From: Agrocybe praecox | Lineage: Eukaryota; Basidiomycota; Agaricomycetes; Agaricales; Agrocybaceae | Reading direction: 5' to 3' | Assembly: GCA_964017145.1 (NCBI GenBank) | Contig: OZ024851.1 | Location: forward strand, 1,240,001-1,304,000 | Length of the DNA: 64,000 bases | In this document: piece after piece, positions 1 through 10,590 of the stretch | Position numbering within the stretch: the first letter of the stretch is position 1 | Layout: each line of letters starts with the position of its first letter | Position numbers and translations under genes: made by a program | The notes under the pieces: model-generated | Database searches by the model: none | Told to the model about the DNA's origin: nothing | Seen by the model: the letters and a program-made list of their open reading frames with translations, nothing else

Positions 1-190
1 CACTCTCTGAGACTTCCTAGGAAGTATCTCGATCATCGAAAACGTCCCTTCTGTGAAGATAAACGTAATCAACGACGCGTATCGCGTATCCCTCCCGAGA
101 AGAACTAATCAAATTGATTGGGTTTTGTTACGGACTGTATACAAAGTACAAAATCGTACAATACACACACAACCCCGCAGCAAGCACCTT
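1..190 (+). repeat. 3' end of an LTR-like repeat (X family), cut by the window start
   Basis: This stretch is nearly identical to 50638-50829, where the same sequence forms the 3' end of an insertion in a gypsy gag gene. The match runs through the bases AGCACCTTA at 182-191 and then stops, and the next sequence belongs to a copia LTR. Because the shared part includes bases that appear to be gag sequence in the other copy, this may be a duplicated gag-plus-insertion segment and not just the repeat. Confidence 0.6.
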
Positions 191-194
191 AACG

Positions 195-521
195 TGGAAC
201 GTGGCTGTGCAGAAAAAAATTATTAGTCAGACTTTACTTATATAGTAAGTAACATAGTAACGTAGTCACGTAGTCACACGACTAAAGTGTATATAAGAGC
301 GACACTAAAAGCTCTGTAATATCAAGTGGTTTACAACCCACTTAAGTAGCTACAACCTAAGTAACACGACCCTACCAAAGGGTAAGTATTAAGTCGCCTC
401 GTTATCCTCCCACTGCGTAGTAGTAGCACAGTTACCATAATGTACGAGTTAGTAGCGTTCACATTCATGCTGTCATACATGACGCTGAATATGCTCACTC
501 TAGCATATTTGCTGCTCAGCA
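195..521 (+). repeat. 5' LTR of a degraded copia element (F), start approximate
   Basis: The 3' boundary is set by CAGCA at 517-521 followed directly by GGTTATGGGCCCC. The same primer-binding-type sequence follows the 5' LTR of the complete copia element at 28306. A TATA box lies inside. The 5' boundary is inferred as the first TG after the X repeat stops matching and could be a few bases away. Confidence 0.55.
290..296 (+). promoter_or_regulatory. TATA box of copia F LTR
   Basis: TATATAA in the context GTGTATATAAGAGC, closely matching the TATA context of the complete copia LTR at 28238 (GTATATAAGAGC). It lies about 230 bp before the LTR end, as expected for a U3 promoter. Confidence 0.55.
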
Positions 522-538
522 GGTTATGGGCCCCGCAG
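522..538 (+). other. Primer binding site of copia F
   Basis: GGTTATGGGCCCCGCAG immediately downstream of the LTR end. The first 13 bases are identical to the sequence after the 5' LTR of the complete copia element, which supports a shared tRNA primer. I did not match it to a particular tRNA. Confidence 0.55.
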
Positions 539-1007
539 GAACAACGACGGACGCTTCCAGCGCCTCAGTCGACTCCAAGCGGAGGAACGAGTAATACTCG
601 CCCCCACCGTTGTCAGCGAGCCCGCAGAAATAACTCGCCACCAGCACATTCTGGCAGGCGAGGCGATGCTGCTGGGCTACGTGAAAGACGACCCCCTCGT
701 CAGCGCCTCCCCGTTGATGGTATCTTCGGAGAAGCAGAAATTCTGCAAAGGCATAGGCAGCTAGACGAGGAAGATCAGGCTTGGCTTAATCAAGTGCGGA
801 TGAATCTCATGCCGCCAAACCATGATGAAGTACGTCAAGAGATCTGGGTGTTCCATGTACCCCTACAACGATCTCCAGACGGAACAGCCTGACCAACCAA
901 ATGTGTGATGTCACACTTTCCCTATTTATTTTTCTTTTTTCTAAGGATGTAAGAAAGAGTCTTGCTGACGAAACTTTTCTTGTCGCAGACTCAATATTAA
1001 ATTCAGA

Positions 1008-1873
1008 ATGTCTAAAATCGACATCACCGATATCCCCACCTTTAACGGCACCAACTACCAAGATTGGACCGTCAAAATGAACAATATGTTCCTTCTTGCC
1101 GAAGTAGCCAATGTTATATCTGGCACTTTGGTTACCAGCACATTCACTGATATACAGCCGGCAATGCCTACTGCAACTGCGGGGCTGGTACCGAGCACTC
1201 ATGATTGGCATGTCTACAATGCCGAGAACGATGACTGGAAAAGGAGAAAAGAAGACCATGAGAAACAGCTGAAAGAATTTAATGAGAAAAATCAACGCGC
1301 TAAAGGTTTACTCGCCAAAGGCTTGATCCCAGCTATCTGGGAACAAATCAAGCTTAGGACCACCAAAGAAGGCTGGGACTGGCTCAAGAACCAATACAAA
1401 AAAGTGGCTAATGAATGAGGTCATGCACCTCTTCAATATTCTCACAAACTTTCGCTTTGATCTCACTGATCCAGCCCCACAAGTGGCCAAATACACTTCC
1501 ATCTTCGAGAAAATCAAGGCCATTCAGGCCACTCTCGTTACCGATTCCATGGCTGCCCTGATCCTACTCTCACGGCTGCCATACAATACTGATGTAAATC
1601 AGCCCGAGTCCGTTTATCAGAGCGTTCTAAATGCCTATAATGACTCAACCCGTCTCCAGGCGATGTCGGTCGATAACCTCTCTGAGGCTATACGGGCTGC
1701 ATGGCAAAACTGTTTTGGGATAACCAAAAACAAGATCAGGCCTGGTACTACATACAATAACCAGGGCAAAGGGAAAGGCAAAGCAACTGAACCCAACCAA
1801 ATGGCCGAACACAACACTGTGATTAAGCCAAAGGGGAATAACCCCCAATACCAGCCTTCGACAGCACCTTCGG
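1008..1873 (+). pseudogene. gag: copia-type Gag (UBN2-like) fragment, frameshifted and truncated
   Basis: The translation starts MSKIDITDIPTFNGTNYQDW, a typical copia Gag start (the family reads substrate-like FNG.NY..W), then a long charged helical stretch and a basic glycine-lysine-rich tail near 1750-1800. The frame breaks at about 1410, where AATG is directly duplicated (AATGAATGAGG). Removing four bases restores the frame from ..KKVANE to VMHLFN. The gene stops at 1873, where the LTR of another family is inserted, so zinc knuckle, protease, integrase and reverse transcriptase are all missing. In the family the protein coats retrotransposon RNA. This copy is dead. Confidence 0.75.
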
Positions 1874-3148
1874 TGAAAGACGATTCTTGTCCTCTACTTT
1901 ACAGGATCTAACTAGTTTTTATACTACAAATCCTGCAAGACATGAGTAATCAATGACAAGTAAGCTTGAAACAAATGACAAAGAATAAGGGGTTAAATGA
2001 ATAAACTGACTGAGCAAGTGAGTCAGGAATGACAAAGAAATGGGTTGAAACGATGGAAAAGAAGGAGAAAACTGTCCATTGATCGATGAAATGACTAAGA
2101 AATGAATAAGAATGAGTAATAAATAAAAGAGTTGACTAATGCGCAGCAAAGAATGACCAAGCACGTCTTCTTGAATGATAAATCGATCATAGTTGACTTG
2201 ACGATTAGTGAAATCGATGGATGGAAGGAATCGAGCTATTTCCAGCTGATAGATTGCTATATTTGGTGGATGTAACCTTAGCGTAGCCGCGTTGTTGATG
2301 TATCAGTTCCTGTGACTCATAGTGACTCGTGATAGGCATGTGACATCGAATCATGTGTTTGGAATGATGGTTGCACAGCCGCTTGATGGCCTGGGCTTTG
2401 CATGATGTCATCGAAGTCTTTTGATGGAGTAGATGGGATGCAACAGATTTAGATAAGTGGTGAATATGCTGTGTCGTCGTGTGATGTAAGCGTAGGCATA
2501 TCTTATCTTCTGCATAATGCTGAGGGACACTTGTGATCGTGGGATAGCAATACGGGGTCTTGTGAATAATGCTGGTGCTGATTTCCTGGTGGTCGTTACT
2601 GCAAAAACTATAATTCCTTATTCATAATGCACGATTTCCTCGAGGCAAATGATTTTTGATGTGTCGTCCGGCTGAATTCTGTACATAAAACTGACGGTGT
2701 CTCCTTCTTGAAAAATGTGATCCTCCGTGTAATGTGTCGCTAGCCAATATTCGCAATTTTCGTTTGCATCAAAAACTCCGGCAATTTGAATAAATGGATA
2801 TATTGACGCTTTATTGATTTTTCGAGGTCTGGAAGAATTGGCGACATCCTTGGACTGTTGAACAAAGGATTGGACAGAAGGGGAAGACATTTTCAAAGGT
2901 GAACACATAAGACGATGAACGTTGAGAGGAAAGAATAAATCACTGTGGATCGTGGTGACAGTTTCATGACTTGGGCCTGGAATGAATAGATTTCGGAAGA
3001 ATTGGTGTCTTATTTGTTGCGATAGAGTCGTGATGGTAAATTAAAATGGAGAATTACAAAAAAGGAAATATTGAAATTTAAAAATAAACAATTGATCTCT
3101 TATGCAATTTCAGGTTCATTCATGTTCAATCAATTACGACGCATGACA
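1874..3148 (-). repeat. Internally deleted LTR of the gypsy A family (LTR copy 0)
   Basis: It starts TGAAAGACGATT and ends ACGCATGACA, the same ends as the 1689-bp LTRs at 16771 and 33788. About 420 bp after the first 12 bases are missing. It is more diverged than the other copies. Flanks are TTCGG and GCCCT, so no target duplication is visible. It truncates the copia F gag gene. Confidence 0.85.
2618..2908 (-). pseudogene. Broken copy of the LTR-encoded ORF
   Basis: It corresponds to the first part of the 160-residue ORF found in the intact LTRs (17720-18202 and others), sharing YPFIQIAGVFDANENCEYW and HIFQEGD. Here a stop follows IVHYE, where the intact copies read IVHYERGII, so the C-terminal half is lost. 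The start is either MSS, as in the other copies, or an in-frame ATG six codons earlier. Function unknown. Confidence 0.6.
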
Positions 3149-4115
3149 GCCCTTCCGCTGGTAATATAAAAAATATCTTATAAGTTGCGGATTTGAGCGG
3201 ACCGCGTCATGATCTACACTAAGCACAACATGCTTCCACTGCTTGTAATATAAAAAAATATCTTATAAGACACAGATTTGAGCGAACCGCATGGTGATCT
3301 ACATGATGTATCTTTGGTACATATGTCACAATTATTTGCATTTTAAGCAGTCAAACACGCGGAATATTGTGGTTATTTTCTCTGTTTTATGTGTATAGAC
3401 ATTGCTCCTTAATTACTGTGTCAAGACGCGGTATGGGCAAGTACGATTCATGTACTATTCACTACACAGTGCTATTATATACCAAGGATATTGCACCGGT
3501 GGCAGAATGATCTTTTAGCAGCAAAACACGCGGTCTTTTTGGGTTATTTTTGGATTTATATGTGCATAGACGCAGCGCGTACTATTATTTGAAAAAAAAA
3601 CTGTGTGTTTATGCACCGAAATTTCACTCATTTCTGAATGCATTTTTAGCTATTCTACGGTCCATCTACAGTGCATACCTACTGTTCTACATCCCCCCCC
3701 CAACCCCCCAACCCCCCCAGGATTACCTATAAATACCCCCCACGTTTAGGGTCCCAAATACACACCCTGTGGCCGCATTTTTTTGTATGCCCCACCCCAT
3801 CCTACCCCCACATTTTTGGGTGCTAATTTTTCTATTCATCCTGGTACCCCTACATGCGTACTACTATTATATACCCTATATACCACCTGGTACCCCTACC
3901 ATCCCCTACTGCATACCCCACTACCCTATATCTCCCCCTTTCCTAATTGAGATCCCCTATGATAGAAAGATTCAAAGAGATCTTTGAATCAGTTAAAAGC
4001 GATACACTGTAGGCACTCTTTTAATCAGTGTATACGATACACTGTAGTATTGGTATGTGCAGTTACAAGCTCAACAACATTATGATTATGACATATGTGA
4101 CAAACTAGCGCAACA
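3149..4115. other. Non-coding stretch with short direct duplications and a C-rich tract
   Basis: Two imperfect copies of a unit of about 80 bp lie at about 3154-3234 and 3235-3315 (both contain AATATCTTATAAG and GATTTGAGCG). A second pair at about 3349-3420 and 3519-3590 shares CAAACACGCGG-like sequence and TAGAC. Runs of C dominate 3690-3960. I see no convincing gene. Confidence 0.5.
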
Positions 4116-4123
4116 CATGTGTC
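4057..4123 (+). repeat. Left copy of a direct repeat flanking the hAT element
   Basis: This segment (GTTACAAGCTCAAC..ACACATGTGTC) is repeated at 8889-8951 on the other side of the hAT transposon. The hAT element therefore inserted into a pre-existing short tandem repeat. The 8-bp target duplication CATGTGTC at 4116-4123 is part of it. Confidence 0.65.
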
Positions 4124-4337
4124 TAGTGTTGCCGCAGTCGCATTCGGTCGCGTTTTTGAAAGAGTTCCTGTGAACGCAGAACGGGACGTCACGTTCGGTT
4201 CGGGAGAAATCCTGAACCCTGGACGGGACATATTATGAACGTGTTCATTGTGTTCGGTTTGCGTTCGGATCACGTTTGAACGGAAACCGAACGTCAGGAT
4301 ATGTCTATTGAATATTGAATCACAAACAAGATATCTA

Positions 4338-7300
4338 CTACTCATTGTCTGCATAGTAATATGTGGTATCAAACGAAGAAAAGGTGTCTATGTGAGCTTG
4401 AGCCTGCTGAGAAGCGCTCATGTGTCCATTACGATAACCACTTTTGAGGATTTGAAGAGCATCGAAGGTCTCTGCATTGAGATGATTCCGCCGTTTGGTT
4501 CCAGTAAGTGCTCCACCTGAGAATGCACGCTCAGATGCAACAGCAGAACCCTGTATGGCAAGGTAATCCCATGCAATTCGCACCATTACAGGATAGCGTA
4601 GTGAGTTATGCTAGCAATGAAGTCAAACTTGTAAGAACATTATCAAAACAGGAAAAATAAGGTGTTAGCTCTTACCCCCCACCAATACACAACATTGTCA
4701 ACATATAGCTCCAGCACATCAGGAAACAAACACTTTGCTTTGGCTGGCTTTGGGATGCTCTGTGTAGCTTTGCCAGTGATTGGCTGCATATCTGGGTCTG
4801 AATATTTTTCTGTGAACCAAAAACCATATTATTAGGTTATTCAAGCAAAAATAATGTGTTTATCTAATCTACTTCTTTTTATATGAATTTAATGATGTTT
4901 TACATCACATAAGAGCCAAACTATCATATAATTACATAATTTTTCTTTAAATTATTCAGAAATATATATTTATAGCTTTGTACAAAATTTCAGACTCAGA
5001 GATACAGCCAATCACTGGCAAAGCTAGTCAAAGCATCCCAAAGCCAGCCAAAGCAAAGTGTTTGTTTCCTGATGCAGATCGGCTAAATAGCCTTTGAGTT
5101 CGCTCAACGGGTCATCAGATATTTTCGAAGATGAAGCCTTCCGATTTTGAACCATCCGTCGCATCCATGAATGTCCATATTGAACATTGCCAGACTGTAG
5201 GTTGTAAGACAACGAACTTGAACCTGCGGTTGAAGTAAAGCTTAGCAAGTCATCTCTTTAATATATGTATAAACATGTACCTTGAGTAGTTATATCCTGT
5301 TCGGCGTCCGATACCTCCAGGTCCAAAGAACAAGTGACATGGTACTTCATAAACTGAAAAAAGCCAGTCATAATTAATGTCACTCCGAGAAAAGTCCTAG
5401 AATTCTTTTACCAAGTTCTGTAGCTGTTCCATCCCTTGGCTATGTTCGCTCTCACTCCAATTTTCTTCAGTATATGCTGTTTTGATCGTTGGATCAAGTG
5501 CTGTGACGAAATTGGACAATATCTGATATTAGCATATGTTAAACGAGTAGGAAAAAATGCAACATACCCAAGCAAATGAAATAAACATCAGTATCCCTGG
5601 CATAACGATACCATTTTCGTAAATTACACAGTCCGTCATTAATTGCATCGGAAATTCCCGTGAACCGTGGCAAGGCTGACATATTTGACCACAATTGCTG
5701 GAGAAATTCGAGCACAGGAATAATCCGTGCAACAGTTGGGTGACGTGATGACGAAAATGATTGTGTCACATTTGCTGGCTCCTGTATCATATCAGTTAAC
5801 TTGAAGAAAGATACAAATGAATAACACAAACCCGAAGGACTTCATGCATATCTTTAAGTCGAGCCCAATCCTTTTGGGAAAGACGCAGATCGCCATACAA
5901 TCGACCTCGGAGGGTTGGAACCTCTGTACTATCATCTACAAGTAGCGTGAATCGATTTACGGCCTAAGTTATTGTTACCACGTTAGTAAACGTCACAGTT
6001 TTAACTGATATTCAAAAATATTACCAGTTGAAGAAGAAGAAGCCTGTCCAAAGAGTCGAACAGTGAGGCCCAGCGTGTTCTAACCCACAGTTTAAGTTCC
6101 AGAATTTTTACATCAGTCTCCTGACAGCATCTTGCAAAGAAAGCCTTAGCCTGCGGCGACTTTCGAATCTTGAAACAGAAAATAAGTAACGAACATATAG
6201 GTATCACTTTCTTACGTACCTGCTTAACAAGCGCTAGAGCCTTTCCAACCGAGTCACCCACTTCAAAATGATCGTCGTCATCATCATCATCATCGTCTCT
6301 ATCCATCTCATTGCCCTCGTTGAATTGATGTTCAAAGGCACAGACTTTCTTGATTATTCCCGAACTTGACGTTGGCGAGACTCCTTCTACAAAATGGCCA
6401 GCTCCTAGATGGACGGAGTGTTCCATACACCTAGATCAAAGAATAATGAGTCATACGATACAAAATGTTATTAATATAGAATGATATACCTTATACGACG
6501 GTAAACAGGGTCCCACCGCTCTTTTTCTGGATCAATGATCTTTCCTAATGTCTTGAGTGCTGTGTCGTTGTTTGAAGCATTGTCAGCTGTCCACCAGCCA
6601 CACTGATAAGAATACATTAGACTTTGATAAATTATCGGGGAGGAAAATGAACTTACTTTGTTTCTGATATCGTAGTGATCCACGGTCTCTGCAAGTAAAC
6701 GCCCAATGTTAGCACCTGAGTGGTTGCCATCAATGCGTCTGAATGCCAGTTGCTCGACACAAAGGTCCCACTCCAGTGGAGAGTTCTCTGGTGCCGTGAT
6801 GTAGTGTCCTGTCACCAATAGGAATGGATCACCACTATCTGATGTCCACGAGTCGAATGTAAAAGAAATTTGACCTGGTGAGTCCTAAATAGAGAGAGAT
6901 TATCATTCAGTACATCAAAGAACAGCGCATTAACAAGAAAAATAATAATAACACACCTGAAGTGATTTCTTTATGTGCATCTCCACCTTATTTGCGCGGT
7001 CGATGATCTCTTTGCAAAGTTTGGTACAATGGGGAATATCATGCTTGGCCAATCCAGGGCGGCAGAATTGAAGAAGACTGCGGAAAGCAGGACGGTCAAT
7101 TAGGTGCATAGCCTGAGCATAAGAGTTTAGATAGAAGCAGAAAAAATGATTATAACAGGAGCATACCTTGTCCTCCGAAACAACCAACTCAATAATATAA
7201 TCAAGGAGTCCTGCTGAGGAAAATGGCGGCATACGAGGTGAGCTCGTAATGACTGAATCCAGTGTTGACTGCCTTGATCTATATATGAGGCTGTTCAAAA

Positions 7301-8307
7301 GATATGTAGGTAAATGATTATGTAGTACGCACAAGGTTCCATCGCCTTTATTATCGGGTACGGCCCGCGGATGCATAGGTATATTTTTCTCTTCGCATAG
7401 TTTCTTGTACCGTTTGAAATGTTTTGCATTACTAAATGCATCAAATATCAGTCATGTAATTCTGTAAAATTAAGCAAAGTTCAATAACGTACCGGCGGAT
7501 GTGTGATCTCAAAGTGGATATGCTGCCTGTAAAGAAACTATCCTTTCGGGGGAGTCCTTTGCTTCTGAAGTGTAACTAGTAGTGAGTTTTGTTATATTCA
7601 TGAGAAAATATACCACACTTACTTGCACACCTCACACCAATGACCATCTTCTTTCTCGCCATCGTCAGGGTTAATAGAGCCTTTGACACGGGTAAATACG
7701 GTTCGGACATCAGCAGATCGGTCTTCCTTGGAGCGCGACTTCATGGACTACGATAGAGCCAGTAAGGTTAGTGGAACTGTATCAAAAATCATAGAAAAAT
7801 GCGCACCACACGATCTGCATCACCTAAGGCCTTTGTGTCTTCGTATGCAGCTTCAATTTCGTCGTCATCGTCATCGAGATTGACTTCAGAAGTATGTTGA
7901 CTGGCCTCTACATCCGTCAACATCGCTTCATCGCCACTGTCATGGATCACAGCGGACTTGCGAGATCGACGAGCTGCAAGACGCTCTTTACTGGCAGCGT
8001 CACGGCGTCGCTTTGCACCTGCAGCCACAGTCTCGGGAAGATTAGATCTTGCATCGAGAACCTTAGCAGAAGGGCGCAATGTGCGAGCTGAGCGACGCTG
8101 GCCAGTGACGATGGACGTGGGAGTAGCAGGAAGTGCAAGAAATTTCTGCAAAGAAGTTGGCGGCTTTGAGGCGGTGGCCTCGGAAGGACCCGAAATAGGT
8201 ACGTCATCATCAACATCATTGTAAAAGACGATTTTTGACGGACTGAGCAGCTCGCTGTTGGCACTGATAGCGCATCCAGTGCTCGTAGAGTCAGAGGTAT
8301 CCATCAT
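4338..8307 (-). CDS. hAT transposase, about 16 exons, junction 14/15 disturbed
   Basis: hAT transposases cut and reinsert the element in the nucleus. My exon model (minus strand): 8307-7807, 7747-7623, 7564-7493, 7431-7167, 7112-6957, 6884-6657, 6602-6490, 6430-6220, 6168-6025, 5963-5832, 5781-5568, 5500-5412, 5353-5281, 5224-about 5085, 4809-4676, 4610-4338. All junctions up to exon 14 are GT-AG and keep phase, about 950 residues in total. Order of domains: basic N-terminus, BED-like zinc finger (HWCEVCK..LRSHIRR), first catalytic D in FTFDSWTSD, second D in WWTADNASNND, acidic stretch, and C-terminal dimerisation domain with the catalytic E in SVASERAFSGG-type sequence (SAVASERAFS). Exon 14 lacks a usable donor because an inverted copy of exon 15 sequence abuts it. 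Start chosen as the first ATG of the open exon. Confidence 0.85.
4717..5074. repeat. Inverted repeat inside the hAT transposase gene
   Basis: Arms of about 92 bp at 4717-4808 and 4984-5074 are reverse complements with a spacer of about 175 bp. The left arm is the 5' coding part of exon 15 (on the minus strand KYSDPDMQPITGKATQSI). The right arm is an inverted, diverged copy placed exactly where exon 14 should meet its intron (..ELKGYL). The spacer is AT-rich with no gene. Confidence 0.8.
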
Positions 8308-8888
8308 AGAATCAAAAAATCAGGAAATGTGTCGCAAGTCTTTCTTATTTTTTTTCTCATTTTTAAGGAATAGACCATACCCCTTTACGCCAATCTCAGT
8401 TATCAGTGGCATGCTTATACCATGCATGCATATTATTCCAAGACAAAAAAAAGTATAGAAAAACAATAGGTTGAGTGGAGTATCATTACAAAAACATATA
8501 TCTAAACCTCTACAATTGTCTGGTTCATCAAAATATGATGTGTTTCAATATCGGATTGATGATAATTACTCCTAGAGGATAGATAACTAATCAGTATAGA
8601 TAGAAATTCTCCGAAAATTTACCACTGCATGTGCCCCAAAAAAAATTGTAGCGTTCGGCGTTCGAAAGCGTTCGGGTATGCTATGGACACGTTTGGACAT
8701 AACTCACATTGCCCAAACGCAGAACGCAACGCCGCATCCGGTTCAGAAAAAGTGCACGTCTTCAAACCGGACGCGCGTCACGTTCAGCATCGGTTCACGT
8801 TCATGTATGCGTTCAGAACGCGACCACAGCAACACTACATGTGTCAGCCTAAATATGACATATTTGTCAGCATAACAGAGAACACACA

Positions 8889-8951
8889 GTTACAAGCTCA
8901 ACCACATTATGATTATGACATATGCAACAAACTAGCATGACACATGTGTCA
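8889..8951 (+). repeat. Right copy of the direct repeat flanking the hAT element
   Basis: Matches 4057-4123 with scattered substitutions and ends in ACACATGTGTC again. Together with the flanking TATGACATATTTG motifs at 8854 and 8959 this suggests a short tandem array of about 100-bp units was the insertion target. Confidence 0.6.
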
Positions 8952-9151
8952 ACTTAAGTATGACATATTTGCCAGTCTAACAGAAGACACATGGTTACCA
9001 GTGTCAGGAATTGACTTAATCAAAGAGAAGAGTTCGCCCAAAGACCAAGTTAAAGAACAAGCTGGGGATCTTAGCATCCCCAGACCCTAAGTTTATATAC
9101 ATGATGAACCTGTAAACTACCCACGGTCCATCAAGGGATTGTTACATAAGT

Positions 9152-9775
9152 AGTGTTGCCGAAGTTCGGTTCAGTTCGGTTCTCACGCCTTTTTTGAGAA
9201 CCGAGAACCAGAACCGACGGGCACATGCCTGAACCGAACAAGAACCAGAACTGAGCCATGAGAACCGGTTCGAACCGCAGAACCGATTGTAAATGTAATA
9301 AATTACCATATGGTATGCGCAGCATGTAGAAATATATATATTATTATGTATCTACCATAATTTGAAGTGATAATATATTTTTCATGGCACAGAAGCTCGT
9401 CGAGCATGTCGACAGCCTAAAATGGTAGTCATACACGTCATTGATGTGACATCACACAATAATCCGGTGCTAATTATATCACTAATCAGATCATTAAAGC
9501 CGTCGGCTGGAAAGTTAATTATATATGCTGTTTTGAAAGCCCGAAACATGACATGTTTGTTGTTTCCAACACTAAAATTTGTAGTTTTTAAGGTGTCTAA
9601 TATATCGGTTCTGGTTCGGTTCGAACCGGTTCTCCAAATTCTCAAATTTTGAGAACCGAGAACCAGAACCGTCCTCAAAATGGCCGAACCAGAACAGAAC
9701 AGAACTGAACAGTCGGTCCGGTTCGGGTGGTTCCGGTTCTCCGAAGCGGTTCTGAACCGAACTTCGGCAACACTA
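9152..9775. mobile_element. Non-autonomous hAT element (MITE), 624 bp
   Basis: Ends TAGTGTTGCCGAAGTTCGGTT and AACCGAACTTCGGCAACACTA are perfect inverted repeats over about 21 bp. The 8-bp target duplication TACATAAG is present on both sides (9144-9151, 9776-9783). The interior is filled with repeats of GAACCG and CGGTTC, typical of hAT subterminal binding regions, and has no coding capacity. The first ten bases match the left end of the autonomous hAT at 4124, so that transposase may mobilise it. Confidence 0.93.
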
Positions 9776-9982
9776 TACATAAGTGTCTATGTATAGAAAA
9801 AGGAAATGCATAGTGTGGGGTTTGAACCCAAGAGCTGGTGGGACAGTGTCACGGTGTAACAATAGTGTGACTGCTTATGTTGTAGGGTGGACACAAAGAT
9901 GTGCCCTGACAACCAGCCTAAAAGCATTATGATTAACACCTTTCACTATGAAACATGAACAAGGAAGTAGGATAGAAAATAG

Positions 9983-9990
9983 TATAAATA
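9983..9990 (+). promoter_or_regulatory. TATA box of gypsy E LTR
   Basis: TATAAATA in AGGATAGAAAATAGTATAAATATGTAG-like context, conserved at 47084 in element B (GATAGAAAACAGTATAAAT). The hairpin array at 10138-10358 lies downstream, so it would be transcribed. Confidence 0.55.
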
Positions 9991-10137
9991 TGTAGTAGAT
10001 AACAGACAACAATGATTATCCTACTTTTCCCCTCACAACTTTACTGATTTAAACCTCTTACTAAGAAAGCTTTTACTTACAAAGTTTTACTACCTACTTC
10101 AAGGATCACTTACTTTTATTAAAAAGTTGAGGTAACT

Positions 10138-10358
10138 CAGAAGTGGCAAGCATCAATAAGCCTTGTCATCCAGATTCTGTTTTGCCAAGAAAATATATCT
10201 TGCTTTTCTCCCACAGTATTTCAGAAGTGATAAGCATCAATAAGCCTTATCATCCAGATTCTGATCCACAAGGATACTTCAACTTCAAGTACTAACAGGA
10301 TAAGGCACGAAGGTCAAAAAGTGATAAGCTAATATACTCTTCATCATCCAGATTTTTG
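10138..10358 (+). ncRNA. Three leader hairpins in gypsy E LTR
   Basis: Copies at 10138-10179, 10222-10263 and 10315-10358 each fold as outer stem, inner stem and loop. Inner stems are GGCAAG/CTTGTC, GATAAG/CTTATC and GATAAG/CTTCATC. Outer stems are CAGAA/TTCTG twice and CAAAAA/TTTTTG. The unpaired 3' segment ATCCAGA is constant. Sequence changes keep pairing, which points to RNA structure in the retrotransposon leader. Homologous copies occur in element B at 47201-47621. This is a predicted structured RNA element, not an independent gene. Confidence 0.6.
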
Positions 10359-10538
10359 ATCTACTTTCTTTTTGTTACTTTTATACTCTTTGTGTATTAC
10401 TCACCCTTATACTTTCATTACAGCACTACTATTCCACACTTCAATACATACTAAATTTTACCTTTGAACCAATTGGTATATCCTGAACATAACAGTTCCA
10501 GTAAACCCAAGTGAAAACCTTTTTCACGTTGACATAAT

Positions 10539-10549
10539 TGGAGCCCATC
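10539..10549 (+). other. Primer binding site of gypsy E
   Basis: TGGAGCCCATC lies four bases after the LTR end. A related TGGAGCCCACC follows the LTR of gypsy A on the minus strand, supporting a shared primer tRNA type. Confidence 0.55.
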
Positions 10550-10590
10550 GCAAGGGAGGTAAAATTTACTTTGTGCATTGTGAATAGTAT

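Larger units (their letters stand above)
4124..8837 (-). mobile_element. Autonomous-type hAT DNA transposon, 4.7 kb
   Basis: Left end TAGTGTTGCCGCAGTCGC and right end GCGACCACAGCAACACTA are inverted (TAGTGTTGC..GCAACACTA). Both sides carry the 8-bp duplication CATGTGTC (4116-4123 and 8838-8845), which is diagnostic of hAT insertion. Subterminal regions at both ends are rich in GTTCGG and GAACG motifs. The interior holds a single multi-exon transposase gene on the minus strand. The ends and target duplication are intact. Whether it is active depends on the disturbed splice junction near 5075. Confidence 0.92.
9002..10534 (+). repeat. 5' LTR of gypsy element E, start approximate
   Basis: The end GTTGACA at 10528-10534 is followed by TAATTGGAGCCCATC, as in element B. 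The start is taken as TGTCAGG at 9002, by analogy with TGTCAG at 46713 in B, but the 5' parts are too diverged to prove this. A 624-bp hAT-type MITE is inserted at 9152-9775. Without it the LTR is about 0.9 kb. Confidence 0.5.

Noticed and set aside
9815..9835. tRNA-like T-arm (GGGGTTTGAACCCAA)
   Set aside because: Only the T-arm pattern is present. I could not build an acceptor stem, D-arm and anticodon arm around it on either strand, so no tRNA is called.
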